Assembly: GCA_019421925.1 (NCBI GenBank)
Contig: JAHZEH010000089.1
Span: 1-7,538, forward strand
Direction of reading: 5' to 3'
Origin: Clostridia bacterium
Lineage (GTDB): Bacteria; Bacillota; Clostridia; Christensenellales; CALWSW01
Length of the DNA stretch: 7,538 bases
Below, in pieces: positions 1-6,582 of the stretch (position 1 is its first letter; every line of letters begins with the position of its first letter). A program made the position numbers and the translations under genes. The notes below the pieces were generated by a model that saw nothing but the letters and a program-made list of their open reading frames with translations, was not told the origin of the DNA and ran no database searches.

Positions 1-63
1 AGATTCGAACTTCCGGCCTCTTGAACCCCATTCAAGCACGCTACCAAACTGCGCCACACCCAG
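1..63 (-). tRNA. tRNA-Pro (anticodon GGG), 3' end cut by window start
   Basis: Read on the minus strand, the sequence folds as a tRNA. The 5' acceptor strand is CTGGGTG (63-57), followed by a D arm with GCGC and TTGGTA, then an anticodon stem CTTGA/TCAAG around the seven-base loop ATGGGGT. The T arm begins with GTTCGAAT, and the window ends inside it, so the 3' acceptor strand is missing. The anticodon is GGG (29-27), which reads proline codons CCC and CCU. A leading C in the acceptor stem is typical of bacterial tRNA-Pro. The gene has its own promoter upstream (97-125). Whether CCA is encoded cannot be seen. Confidence 0.95.
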
Positions 64-67
64 ATTT

Positions 68-93
68 ACTTGCGCTCACTCACTCGCGCAAGT
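68..93. repeat. inverted repeat over the tRNA-Pro transcription start
   Basis: A perfect 8-base inverted repeat, ACTTGCGC (68-75) and GCGCAAGT (86-93), flanks a 10-base spacer that on the minus strand reads GAGTGAGTGA. It lies between the -10 box (97-102) and the mature tRNA 5' end (63). The predicted start near base 90 falls inside the promoter-proximal arm. It could be an operator-like site at the DNA level or, if transcription starts slightly earlier, a leader hairpin in the pre-tRNA. The role is unknown. Confidence 0.55.
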
Positions 94-96
94 AGT

Positions 97-125
97 ATTA
101 TACGAAAAACCGGCAAAGATTGCAA
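97..125 (-). promoter_or_regulatory. sigma-A promoter of tRNA-Pro
   Basis: On the minus strand, a -35 box TTGCAA (125-120) and a perfect -10 box TATAAT (102-97) are separated by exactly 17 bases. The predicted start is near base 90, about 27 bases before the mature tRNA 5' end. The -35 box lies only about 20 bases past the stop codon of the binding-protein gene. No hairpin with a T-run lies between them, so read-through from that gene into the tRNA is possible. Confidence 0.85.
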
Positions 126-144
126 GTCTTTTTTTCATTTTTCT

Positions 145-1305
145 CTAATCCAACAAAATCGTATCCTGATAGGCAAACTCGCCTCCCCGCACCGTCCTGA
201 GCGCCAGACGAGATTTAAGCGCATCGCCCCGCTCGTTGAAGCGGAATACTCCTGTCGCGCCGGCATACTCCTCCATATTGGCCAAAGCGTCGCAGAGCTC
301 CGACGGCTTGCTGCTGTTTGCCCGCCCGATGGTGTCAAGCACTAGGCAATAGGCGTCGTAGCCCAAGGCAGCTGCGGCCGTGGGCTCCTCCCCATACTCC
401 TGACGGTAGGCCCGGGCGAATTCCTGCCCCTGGCCCTCAAGGTCGGCGCTCACATCAAAAAACACCGGGAAGACCACGCCCTCGGCGCTCTCCCCCGCCA
501 GCTCCAGAAATTCGGGTTTTTCCCAGATATCCCCGCCCAGGAAAGCGCAATCCACCCCCATATTCCGGGCCTGGCGCAGCAGGGTGGCTGATTCTGTGGC
601 ACCTCCCGGCAGCACGCACACGTCCGGATGGGCGGCGAGGATGCGTTCAATTTGCCCCTCGAAGTCCTCGTCTCCTGTCTGATACGCAACTTCCGCCACA
701 ATACACCCCTCAGTACCCATCAACTCCTGAAATGCCTGGGCAAATGCGTCGCAGATGGTCTGGGAGTAGGCGTTGGCATTGTCCACCACCAGCACAGCGG
801 TCTGCGCGCCGAGCACCCTGTGGGCGTACCTCGCCAGCGCAACGCCCTGATCCTTGTCCAGCGGGCAGACCCGAAAATAGGTACCCCCCTCCCCGGTGAT
901 GCGCGGATTGGTGCAGCTGGCCGTCACAGCGGGCAGACCGGCCTCTTCAAAGACAGGCGCGGCAGCCAGCGAGAGGGAACCTCCCCAACTGCCGATAACC
1001 GCGCTGATGGCTCCATCCTCCACAATGCTCCGGGCCGTCTGCAGCGCCTGATCCGCATCGGACCCGTTGTCGAAGGACACCAGCTCCACTTTGCGGCCCA
1101 GGGCCTCTGGGAACAGCTTGTGCGCCAATTGAATTCCTCGGAGCTCCTCCCGGGCCCCCTCGGCATAGGGGCCCGAGAGAGGTTCAAAGAGGGCGATGCG
1201 AATCGTCTCCTGCTCCCCCGCCCCGTCTCCGGCGCAGCCGCTCAGCACCGCCAGGCACAGCGTCAGGCACAACAGGGTCTTCAAAATCGGATATAATCGT
1301 CTCAT
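145..1305 (-). CDS. LivJ-type ABC transporter substrate-binding lipoprotein
   Basis: A 386-residue protein of the type 1 periplasmic binding protein family (LivJ/LivK, receptor ligand-binding fold). These proteins capture amino acids or small related ligands outside the cell and deliver them to an ABC importer. Residues 1-24 form a lipoprotein signal: basic MRR, a hydrophobic stretch, then lipobox LSGC with the lipid-modified cysteine at residue 24. The mature part opens with IRIALFEPLSGPYAEGA, characteristic of the family, and continues as two alternating alpha/beta lobes to the C-terminus. The ATG has a GGGAG site 7 bases upstream and its own sigma-A promoter. No permease or ATPase gene is in the window, so it is either an orphan receptor or its transporter is elsewhere. 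The ligand (branched-chain amino acid by family) cannot be read from sequence. No terminator is evident after the TAG stop, and tRNA-Pro follows in the same direction. Confidence 0.9.
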   Translation of the reverse strand: MRRLYPILKTLLCLTLCLAVLSGCAGDGAGEQETIRIALFEPLSGPYAEGAREELRGIQLAHKLFPEALGRKVELVSFDNGSDADQALQTARSIVEDGAISAVIGSWGGSLSLAAAPVFEEAGLPAVTASCTNPRITGEGGTYFRVCPLDKDQGVALARYAHRVLGAQTAVLVVDNANAYSQTICDAFAQAFQELMGTEGCIVAEVAYQTGDEDFEGQIERILAAHPDVCVLPGGATESATLLRQARNMGVDCAFLGGDIWEKPEFLELAGESAEGVVFPVFFDVSADLEGQGQEFARAYRQEYGEEPTAAAALGYDAYCLVLDTIGRANSSKPSELCDALANMEEYAGATGVFRFNERGDALKSRLALRTVRGGEFAYQDTILLD

Positions 1306-1356
1306 TAGATATCTCCCAATTGAAATGTTCGGGCTCTTCTGGTATTTTGTCCCATT

Positions 1357-1385
1357 ATTATATCCATTCTACCCAAAATGTTCAA
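1357..1385 (-). promoter_or_regulatory. sigma-A promoter of the LivJ-type gene
   Basis: On the minus strand, -35 TTGAAC (1385-1380) and a perfect -10 TATAAT (1362-1357) are separated by 17 bases. The predicted start near 1350 gives a 5' leader of about 45 bases with a GGGAG ribosome binding site (1317-1313) 7 bases before the ATG. The promoter sits just past the spoIVA terminator, so the binding-protein gene is transcribed independently of spoIVA. I see no obvious operator or riboswitch in the leader. Confidence 0.8.
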
Positions 1386-1403
1386 CCGGCAACTACTGGG
1401 CAC

Positions 1404-1438
1404 AAAAAAAGCCCTCCATATTGCACATATGGAGGGCT
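1404..1438 (-). terminator. intrinsic terminator of spoIVA
   Basis: A perfect 12-bp stem (AGCCCTCCATAT with ATATGGAGGGCT, 1410-1421 and 1427-1438) encloses a 5-base loop. On the minus strand it is followed by a run of seven T (1410-1404). It lies 12 bases past the spoIVA stop and is a textbook Rho-independent terminator. Confidence 0.93.
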
Positions 1439-1450
1439 CTTCCTTCTTCG

Positions 1451-2929
1451 CTACAACAGGATGCAGATGAGGCCGCCGCTGCCCTCGTTGATGATGCGGG
1501 AGAGTGTCTGCTGGAGCTTCTCCTGGGCCTCCACCGGCATACGGGTCAGCTTGCCGCTCACCCCCTCGTTGATGAGGGCGTACAGGGGTTTTCCAAAGAG
1601 GTTGGTCTCCCAGATGCGGGCCGGATCAGACTCAAACCCGCTCAGCATGGATTTGACCAGCTCTTCGCTCTGCTGCTCCGAGCCTACCAGGGGGGAGACC
1701 TCGCAGGAGATATCTGCCTTGATGAGATGCAGGCTGGGGCCGCTTGCCCGCAGGCGCACGCCGTATTGGCCGCCCCGTTTGATCATCTCCGGCTCCTCCA
1801 GCCGCAGTTCCGACAGTTCAGGCGGGATGATGGCATAGCCGTTCTCCCGGACCCGCCCCAGCGCCTCTCCCACCCGCTGGTACTCCGTGCGGGCGGAGAC
1901 CAGCTCCTTGAGCAGGGTCATGAGCTGATAGTCGCTCTCAATCGGGCAGCCGCACTCCTCCCCTAATATCTTGTAATACAGCCCCTCCTGGGGTTCGAGC
2001 TCATACTCCACCCGGCCGGTGCCCAGGTCAATACCGCTGATCTGGGGGGGCTGCAGGTCCTCGCACTCCTCAAAGGCATCCATCAGCGCGCCATAGTCCC
2101 GTACCTTGGAGAATGTGCCCAGCCTGGCCTTGATGGCGGTGAGAATCTCCTTGACCAGATAGTGGTCGTCCGGCAGGGCCTGCACCCACCCCGGCAGGTC
2201 GAAATGCACCATGCGCAGGGGGAATTCAAAGAGGATGCTCTCGAGAATCTCGTGAATGTCGTCCTTGCCCATGGACAGCACATCCAGGGCCAGCACAGGC
2301 ACGTCATACTTGACCTTCAGAGCGTCCCGCAGGCGCTGTGCATCCTCGCTCTGAGGGGTCTTGCTGTTGAGTACCACCACAAAGGGCTTGCCCAATGCCT
2401 TGAGCTCCGACACCACCCGCTCCTCCGCCTCAATGTAGGCGGGCCTGGTGAGCTCGGTGATGCTGCCGTCGGTGGTCATAACCACGCCGATGGTGGAATG
2501 CTCGGTGATGACCTTGCTCGTCCCGATCTCCGCAGCCCTCTCAAAGGGGATCTCCTCCTCGAACCAGGGTGTGCGCACCATGCGGGGCACCTCTCCCTCT
2601 TCGAAGCCCAGAGCGCCCCGCACCATGTATCCCACGCAGTCCACCATGCGTACCCGAACGCTTGCAATGTCGCCCAGCTTGATCTCCGCCGCTTCGCTGG
2701 GTACAAAGCGGGGCTGTGTGGTCATGATCGTGCGGCCCGCGCCGCTCTGGGGCAGTTCGTCCGTCACCCTGCGCCGCTCATGTTCATCCGCCAAACCAGG
2801 CAAAACGAGTAAATCCATGAACCGCTTGATGAACGTGGATTTGCCCGTGCGCACCGGCCCAACAACGCCGACATAAATATCGCCCTGCGTGCGCTCGGCA
2901 ATGTCTTTGTAGAGGTCCGTTCGCTCCAT
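1451..2929 (-). CDS. spoIVA: Stage IV sporulation protein A (spore coat basement-layer ATPase)
   Basis: A 492-residue protein, recognised as SpoIVA throughout and the same length as I recall for the Bacillus subtilis protein. In the mother cell SpoIVA is recruited to the forespore surface by SpoVM and polymerises with ATP hydrolysis, forming the platform on which the spore coat is built. Visible motifs match the family: N-terminal MERTDLYKDIAERT, Walker A GPVRTGKST with the lysine at residue 30, the threonine pair T70/T71, and Walker B-type MVDCVG with D97. The conserved C-terminal tail ends in GGLICILL. The ATG has AGGAGG 9 bases upstream. It lies downstream of plsY, separated by 157 bases that hold a hairpin and a possible sporulation promoter, so it is probably expressed separately from the der operon. 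In relatives gpsA often lies between plsY and spoIVA; it is absent here. Confidence 0.97.
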   Translation of the reverse strand: MERTDLYKDIAERTQGDIYVGVVGPVRTGKSTFIKRFMDLLVLPGLADEHERRRVTDELPQSGAGRTIMTTQPRFVPSEAAEIKLGDIASVRVRMVDCVGYMVRGALGFEEGEVPRMVRTPWFEEEIPFERAAEIGTSKVITEHSTIGVVMTTDGSITELTRPAYIEAEERVVSELKALGKPFVVVLNSKTPQSEDAQRLRDALKVKYDVPVLALDVLSMGKDDIHEILESILFEFPLRMVHFDLPGWVQALPDDHYLVKEILTAIKARLGTFSKVRDYGALMDAFEECEDLQPPQISGIDLGTGRVEYELEPQEGLYYKILGEECGCPIESDYQLMTLLKELVSARTEYQRVGEALGRVRENGYAIIPPELSELRLEEPEMIKRGGQYGVRLRASGPSLHLIKADISCEVSPLVGSEQQSEELVKSMLSGFESDPARIWETNLFGKPLYALINEGVSGKLTRMPVEAQEKLQQTLSRIINEGSGGLICILL

Positions 2930-2958
2930 ATCTTGAATCCTCCTGTAATCGTTTCACA

Positions 2959-2990
2959 TCTATATGATTCCGGAATGGTAAAGCATATGC
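2959..2990 (-). promoter_or_regulatory. possible sigma-E-like promoter of spoIVA
   Basis: In the 157-base gap before spoIVA, the minus strand carries GCATATG (2990-2984), close to the sigma-E -35 consensus, and CATATAGA (2966-2959), a partial match to the -10 consensus CATACAnT. A start near 2952 would give a short leader containing the AGGAGG site. The spacing of 17 bases is longer than the usual 13-15, so the match is imperfect. The main support is that spoIVA is a sigma-E gene in B. subtilis. No good sigma-A promoter is visible here. Confidence 0.35.
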
Positions 2991-3045
2991 CGCAATCCTG
3001 TGTATCATGCACGCAGGAGGAGGAAAACCTTTGGGCCGCCCACGC

Positions 3046-3071
3046 AAAGAGGCCCCCAAAGGGGGCCTCTT
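3046..3071 (-). terminator. probable terminator after plsY
   Basis: An 11-bp, mostly GC stem (AAGAGGCCCCC 3047-3057 with GGGGGCCTCTT 3061-3071) has a 3-base loop and starts 15 bases beyond the plsY stop. On the minus strand the trailing T-run is only about three bases before GCG, so termination may be partial. It would separate the der-plsY transcript from spoIVA. Confidence 0.6.
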
Positions 3072-3086
3072 CGGACGGATAATTAT

Positions 3087-3737
3087 TTATTTCAGGTTGC
3101 GCTTGCCCGTAGGCTGGGCCTTGCTCTGGGCTGCGGCGGAGGGGTCCTTCTTGGCCCCGAAGAAGGGGTTCTCCTCTCCGGCGAGAAGGCGCTTGATGTT
3201 CTCCCTGTGGGTAAAGAAGCCCATAAGGAGCAGGATGGTGGACATGACGATGTATGCCCAGGAGCCGGAGAACAGGTTGATGAAGAAGAAAGCCGTAATG
3301 CCGAGCAGGGAAGCCAGGGAGACGAAGCGGGTCACCAGGGCCACGACCAGACAGACCGCGAACACAATCAGCGTGGCGATGGGGTTGCAGGCCAGCATCA
3401 CGCCAAAGGTGGCCGCAATGCCCTTGCCGCCCCGGAAACTGTGCTGCACCGGCCAGTTGTGTCCAACCACCACCATCACGCCGCCGATGGCTGCGCAGAC
3501 GGGCCCGCCGATCCAGTTGCCGATGATGAAAGCCAGCGCGCCCTTGAGCAGGTCGCCCAGGAAGGTGAGCGCGCCGAGGCCCCATCCAAACGTGCGGATC
3601 ATATTGGTGGAGCCGGCATTTCCGCTGCCGAAGTTACGGATGTCCTGCTTGGCCACCTGATTGCTCAGAATGATGGCCGTCTGCACCGTACCCAGGAAAT
3701 AGGCCAGGAAGAAGCATACGATAATTTTGAAGAACAT
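3087..3737 (-). CDS. plsY: Glycerol-3-phosphate acyltransferase PlsY
   Basis: A 216-residue integral membrane enzyme that transfers the acyl group from acyl-phosphate (made by PlsX) to glycerol 3-phosphate, giving lysophosphatidic acid, the first membrane step of phospholipid synthesis. All three PlsY motifs are visible. Motif 1 is GSGNAGSTN (residues 37-45). Motif 2, GHNWPV followed by FRGGKG, spans residues 92-106. Motif 3, HRENIKRLLAGEE, starts at residue 177. Hydrophobic segments lie near residues 1-24, 54-73, 79-97, 110-135 and 140-175, as expected for a multi-pass protein. Residues 193-216 form a polar, basic tail (GAKKDPSAAAQSK onward) beyond the end of the core family. The ATG has AAGGAGG 7 bases upstream. 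It lies 36 bases after der in the same direction, so the two are probably co-transcribed. Confidence 0.96.
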   Translation of the reverse strand: MFFKIIVCFFLAYFLGTVQTAIILSNQVAKQDIRNFGSGNAGSTNMIRTFGWGLGALTFLGDLLKGALAFIIGNWIGGPVCAAIGGVMVVVGHNWPVQHSFRGGKGIAATFGVMLACNPIATLIVFAVCLVVALVTRFVSLASLLGITAFFFINLFSGSWAYIVMSTILLLMGFFTHRENIKRLLAGEENPFFGAKKDPSAAAQSKAQPTGKRNLK

Positions 3738-3773
3738 CAGAATCCCTCCTTATAGTGATGGTATGGCCATAGT

Positions 3774-5102
3774 TTACTGATCTTTTTCACTCTTCGCCCG
3801 CACGATAATGCGGATGGGCGTCCCCGTCAGGCCGAAAGTCTTGCGCAGGTAGTTCTCCAGATAACGCTTATAGGAGAAGTGCATGGTCTCCGGGCTGTTG
3901 ACAAAGAGGATGAAGGTGGGCGGCCTGATGGATGCCTGGGTGGCATAATAGATTTTGAGCCGCCTGCCTTTGTCCGACGGGGGCTCCGTCACCGTCACCG
4001 CCTCGTTGATCACATCGTTGAGCATGCCCGTGGGTACCCGCATGGTGGTCTGGGCATACACCATATCCACCATCTCCAGCACTTTGTTCACCCGCTGGCC
4101 CGTCCTGGCCGAGATATAGAGCTGGGGCACATAGCTCATGAAGGCCAGGTCCCTGGCGATGTCCTCCTTAAAGCGGTTCATGGTATAGGTGTCCTTCTCC
4201 ACCGCGTCCCACTTGTTGACCAGGACAACGCAGGCTTTGCCCTCCTCATGGCAGTAGCCGGCAATCTTGACATCCTGCTCGCTCATACCCTGCTGGGCGT
4301 CCACGACCACCAGGCACACATCGCACCGCCGCACCGCCGCCAGGGAGCGGATGACGCTGTAGCGTTCGATGGTCTCGTCCTCGACGGCCCGTTTGCGGCG
4401 GATGCCTGCCGTGTCAATGAGGACATATTCCTTTTCCCCGTGGGTAAAGCGGCTGTCGATGGAATCCCGTGTGGTTCCGGCGATGTCCGATACAATGGAC
4501 CGCTCCTCCCCCAGAAGCGCGTTGACGAGGGAGGACTTGCCCACATTGGGCTTGCCCACCACCGCAATCTGAATGGCGGAATCCTCCTCCTCCTGCGCCT
4601 CATGTTCGGGGAAGTGGGCGACCACCTCGTCGAGCAGGTCGCCGATGCCCAGCGCCTGTCCGGCGGAGATGGCGATGGGGTCGCCGATGCCCAAGGCGTA
4701 GAAGTCATAGACCTCGTCGAGCAGGCCGGCATGGTCCAGCTTGTTTACGGCCAGTACCACAGTTTTTTTTGTGTGGCGCAGCATGGCGGCCACCTCGTAG
4801 TCCGCCGCCGTGATTCCCTGCTTTCCGTCGCACAGGAACACGATGACATCCGCCGTCTCCATGGCCAGCTCAGCCTGGCGGCGCATCTGGGAGAGGATGA
4901 TATCCTCGCTGTCCGGCTCAATGCCGCCGGTGTCGATGAGGGTGAAGGAGTGGTTCAGCCATTCCGCGTCCGCATAGATGCGGTCCCGCGTCACGCCCGG
5001 GGTGTCCTCCACGATGGCGATGCGTTTGCCCGCCAGCTTGTTGAACAGGGTGGATTTGCCCACATTGGGCCTCCCCACCACTGCTACGAGTGGTTTTGCC
5101 AT
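3774..5102 (-). CDS. der: Ribosome assembly GTPase Der (EngA)
   Basis: A 442-residue essential GTPase that acts in late maturation of the large ribosomal subunit. It has the diagnostic tandem of two G domains followed by a KH-like domain. G domain 1 shows GRPNVGKST (10-18), TPGVTRDR (34-41), DTGG (57-60) and NKLD (120-123). An acidic linker (EAQEEED, about 168-174) follows. G domain 2 shows GKPNVGKSS (183-191), AGTTRD (208-213), DTAG (230-233) and NKWD (296-299). The KH-like domain runs from about 350 to the end. All nucleotide-binding motifs are intact and the length is normal. The ATG has AGGAGG 4 bases upstream. It lies 35 bases after the DUF512 radical SAM gene and 36 bases before plsY, the central gene of a likely three-gene operon. 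Confidence 0.98.
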   Translation of the reverse strand: MAKPLVAVVGRPNVGKSTLFNKLAGKRIAIVEDTPGVTRDRIYADAEWLNHSFTLIDTGGIEPDSEDIILSQMRRQAELAMETADVIVFLCDGKQGITAADYEVAAMLRHTKKTVVLAVNKLDHAGLLDEVYDFYALGIGDPIAISAGQALGIGDLLDEVVAHFPEHEAQEEEDSAIQIAVVGKPNVGKSSLVNALLGEERSIVSDIAGTTRDSIDSRFTHGEKEYVLIDTAGIRRKRAVEDETIERYSVIRSLAAVRRCDVCLVVVDAQQGMSEQDVKIAGYCHEEGKACVVLVNKWDAVEKDTYTMNRFKEDIARDLAFMSYVPQLYISARTGQRVNKVLEMVDMVYAQTTMRVPTGMLNDVINEAVTVTEPPSDKGRRLKIYYATQASIRPPTFILFVNSPETMHFSYKRYLENYLRKTFGLTGTPIRIIVRAKSEKDQ

Positions 5103-5137
5103 ATGTCCTCCTAATAAAGCGGATGTCCGCAGTGTTT

Positions 5138-6442
5138 TTACAGGGACAACACCAGTTTGACGAAGTCCTCGCCGTCCACCCAGACGGGATGGATGGGCAG
5201 GCCCAGCGTCTCCTGGACCTCCTGCAGGGTCATGTCGTCCAAAAAAGCGTCTCCATTTTCCCGCAGCATGGTGCGGGCGATGATGAGGGCCTCCCCTTCA
5301 ATCCGGCCGGAGAGCGCGCGGATCAAATCCCGCCCGACGATCAGCCCTGTCACCACAATACTGCGGCCAAAGAAGTCGTTGGGCACGGGGATGATCTGGA
5401 AGCGGGCTCCCGTGTGCTCCCCCACCCGTCCGGTCATCTCCCGGAACCAGGGAGCGATGGACACGCCGGTGGGGATGGTGAACACCCTCCCCCTCTGCGT
5501 CCCCTTTGGGGCCTCCAGCAGTGCCTCCTCCAGCTCCATCTCAAACTTGCGCAGCATGCCCACGCCGTTCTCAATCTGAGGATAGTCCTCGTAGGTCTCC
5601 TCGGCAGGAAGGGGCCGCCCCGCAATGAGATAGAACTCGTCGGAGGCGAATACGAAACGGGTACCGCCCTCCTTGAGGCACCGCTCCTGCCATCTCTCCA
5701 TCTGCTCCAGAACGGCGTTTGCCCTGGGAGCGTCATATTGCTCCAGTGGGGTCAGCCCCTCCCGGAAGCCCGACAGGCCCACAGGCACCAAAGCCACGCT
5801 CTGGGCCCCCTCCCGCCTCTCCCAGAGGTCGGAGAGGGTCCTCTCAAGCTGCTCCCCGTCGTTCCAGCCGGGGCAGAGAACCACCTGGCAGTGGAAACGG
5901 ATCCCCCCCGCGATGAGCCGGTCCAGCTGTTCGAGCAGTTTGGCCGCCCGGGGCTGCTGCATCATGCGGACCCGGAGCTCCGGATCTGTGGCGTGTACAG
6001 ATATATAGAGAGGGGAGACATGGCGTTTGATGATGCGCTCAATCTCCCTGTCGCTGTCGTTGGTCATGGTGATATAGTTGCCCATAATAAAGGAGAGCCG
6101 CCAGTCGTCGTCCTTGACATAGAGGGTTTTGCGCAGTCCCTTGGGCAGCTGCTCCACAAAGCAGAACACGCAGTGGTTGCAGCACTGCCGCGTACCGCTC
6201 ATCAGGCTGGTCTCGAAATCCAGGCCCAGCCCCTCATAGGGATCCTTTTCCACGCTGGCCTCCAGTGTCTCCCCGTCCTTTTTGCGGATGAGCAGCGTAA
6301 GGTCCTCCATAGCTGAAAAATATTCATAGTCTATGAGGTCGCAAACCGGTTCCCCGTTGATGGAGAGCAGCTCGTCCCCCGCCTCAATACCCAATTCCTC
6401 TGCAATGCTGCCGCACTGCACGCCGGTAATTTTTTGTGCCAT
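5138..6442 (-). CDS. PDZ/radical SAM/DUF512 protein of unknown function
   Basis: A 434-residue protein of the clostridial/cyanobacterial DUF512 radical SAM family. Its substrate, to my knowledge, is not established. A PDZ-like domain comes first (about residues 2-55, with GIEAGDELLSINGEPV). It is followed by the [4Fe-4S] site RQCCNHCVFCF, where C87, C91 and C94 form CX3CX2C. The family signatures KDDDWRLSF and GNYITMTN come next, then VSPLYISVHATDPELR. The C-terminal DUF512 domain has NDFFGRSIVVTGL (from about 355) and FLDDMT (about 400). The start was set at the ATG at 6442, with GGAG 5 bases upstream; a TTG five codons earlier is also open but has no good RBS. It is the first gene of the likely operon with der and plsY, an arrangement common in clostridia. 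This hints at a link to translation or the envelope, but no function follows from it. Confidence 0.9.
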   Translation of the reverse strand: MAQKITGVQCGSIAEELGIEAGDELLSINGEPVCDLIDYEYFSAMEDLTLLIRKKDGETLEASVEKDPYEGLGLDFETSLMSGTRQCCNHCVFCFVEQLPKGLRKTLYVKDDDWRLSFIMGNYITMTNDSDREIERIIKRHVSPLYISVHATDPELRVRMMQQPRAAKLLEQLDRLIAGGIRFHCQVVLCPGWNDGEQLERTLSDLWERREGAQSVALVPVGLSGFREGLTPLEQYDAPRANAVLEQMERWQERCLKEGGTRFVFASDEFYLIAGRPLPAEETYEDYPQIENGVGMLRKFEMELEEALLEAPKGTQRGRVFTIPTGVSIAPWFREMTGRVGEHTGARFQIIPVPNDFFGRSIVVTGLIVGRDLIRALSGRIEGEALIIARTMLRENGDAFLDDMTLQEVQETLGLPIHPVWVDGEDFVKLVLSL

Positions 6443-6447
6443 ACTAA

Positions 6448-6451
6448 CTCC
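6448..6451 (-). promoter_or_regulatory. ribosome binding site fixing the DUF512 gene start
   Basis: GGAG on the minus strand lies 5 bases before the ATG at 6442. The upstream in-frame TTG at 6457 has no comparable site, and GGAG itself would lie inside the longer reading frame. This favours the 434-residue product over the 439-residue one. Confidence 0.7.
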
Positions 6452-6471
6452 ATTCAAAGATTCGGTACTTT

Positions 6472-6501
6472 ATTATACACCATTGGGGTCCAAAACAACA
6501 A
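6472..6501 (-). promoter_or_regulatory. sigma-A promoter of the DUF512-der-plsY operon
   Basis: A perfect -10 box TATAAT (6477-6472, minus strand) lies 29 bases before the ATG, giving a leader of about 23 bases. The best -35 candidate, TTGTTG (6501-6496), is 18 bases upstream and matches the consensus only in TTG. The -10 is strong evidence; the -35 is weak. Confidence 0.6.
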
Positions 6502-6545
6502 TGCACAACAAGAAATACCCTGCCCAACCCCACCCTTCCACGCAA

Positions 6546-6570
6546 AAAAAGCCCCTCTAAAGGGCTTTTT
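6546..6570 (-). terminator. intrinsic terminator after the membrane protein gene
   Basis: A 9-bp stem, AAAAAGCCC (6546-6554) with GGGCTTTTT (6562-6570), encloses a 7-base loop. On the minus strand the hairpin is followed by a run of seven T (6550-6544, partly within the stem). It lies 12 bases past the TAG of the membrane protein gene and upstream of the DUF512 operon promoter. The plus strand also ends in five T, so it could work in both directions. Confidence 0.85.
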
Positions 6571-6582
6571 ACAGGATGGGCT

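Noticed and set aside
1..63. tRNA-Pro as an integration site for a mobile element.
   Set aside because: No integrase gene, attachment-site repeat or foreign-looking gene is visible beside it, and the tRNA 3' end, where such sites lie, is outside the window.
1196..1966. A 256-codon plus-strand frame crossing the spoIVA terminator.
   Set aside because: It crosses a strong hairpin terminator and overlaps the ends of two convincing genes on the other strand; antisense artefact.
2764..3585. A 273-codon minus-strand frame spanning plsY, the gap and the start of spoIVA.
   Set aside because: It runs in another frame across two firmly identified genes and their terminator, and its translation (arginine- and proline-rich) has no recognisable domain.
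3879..5114. A 411-codon open frame on the plus strand opposite der.
   Set aside because: It is the antisense shadow of a GC-rich gene. Der on the minus strand is unmistakable, and the plus-strand translation is rich in H, G and D with no family resemblance and no suitable ribosome binding site.
5119..5130. Small palindrome GCGGATGTCCGC between the radical SAM gene and der, considered as a terminator.
   Set aside because: The stem is 5 bp with a 2-base loop and has no T-run directly after it on the minus strand, so der is more likely co-transcribed.
5090..6316. A 408-codon open frame on the plus strand opposite the DUF512 radical SAM gene.
   Set aside because: Same shadow effect. The minus strand encodes all radical SAM and DUF512 motifs, and the plus-strand product looks like low-complexity antisense translation.
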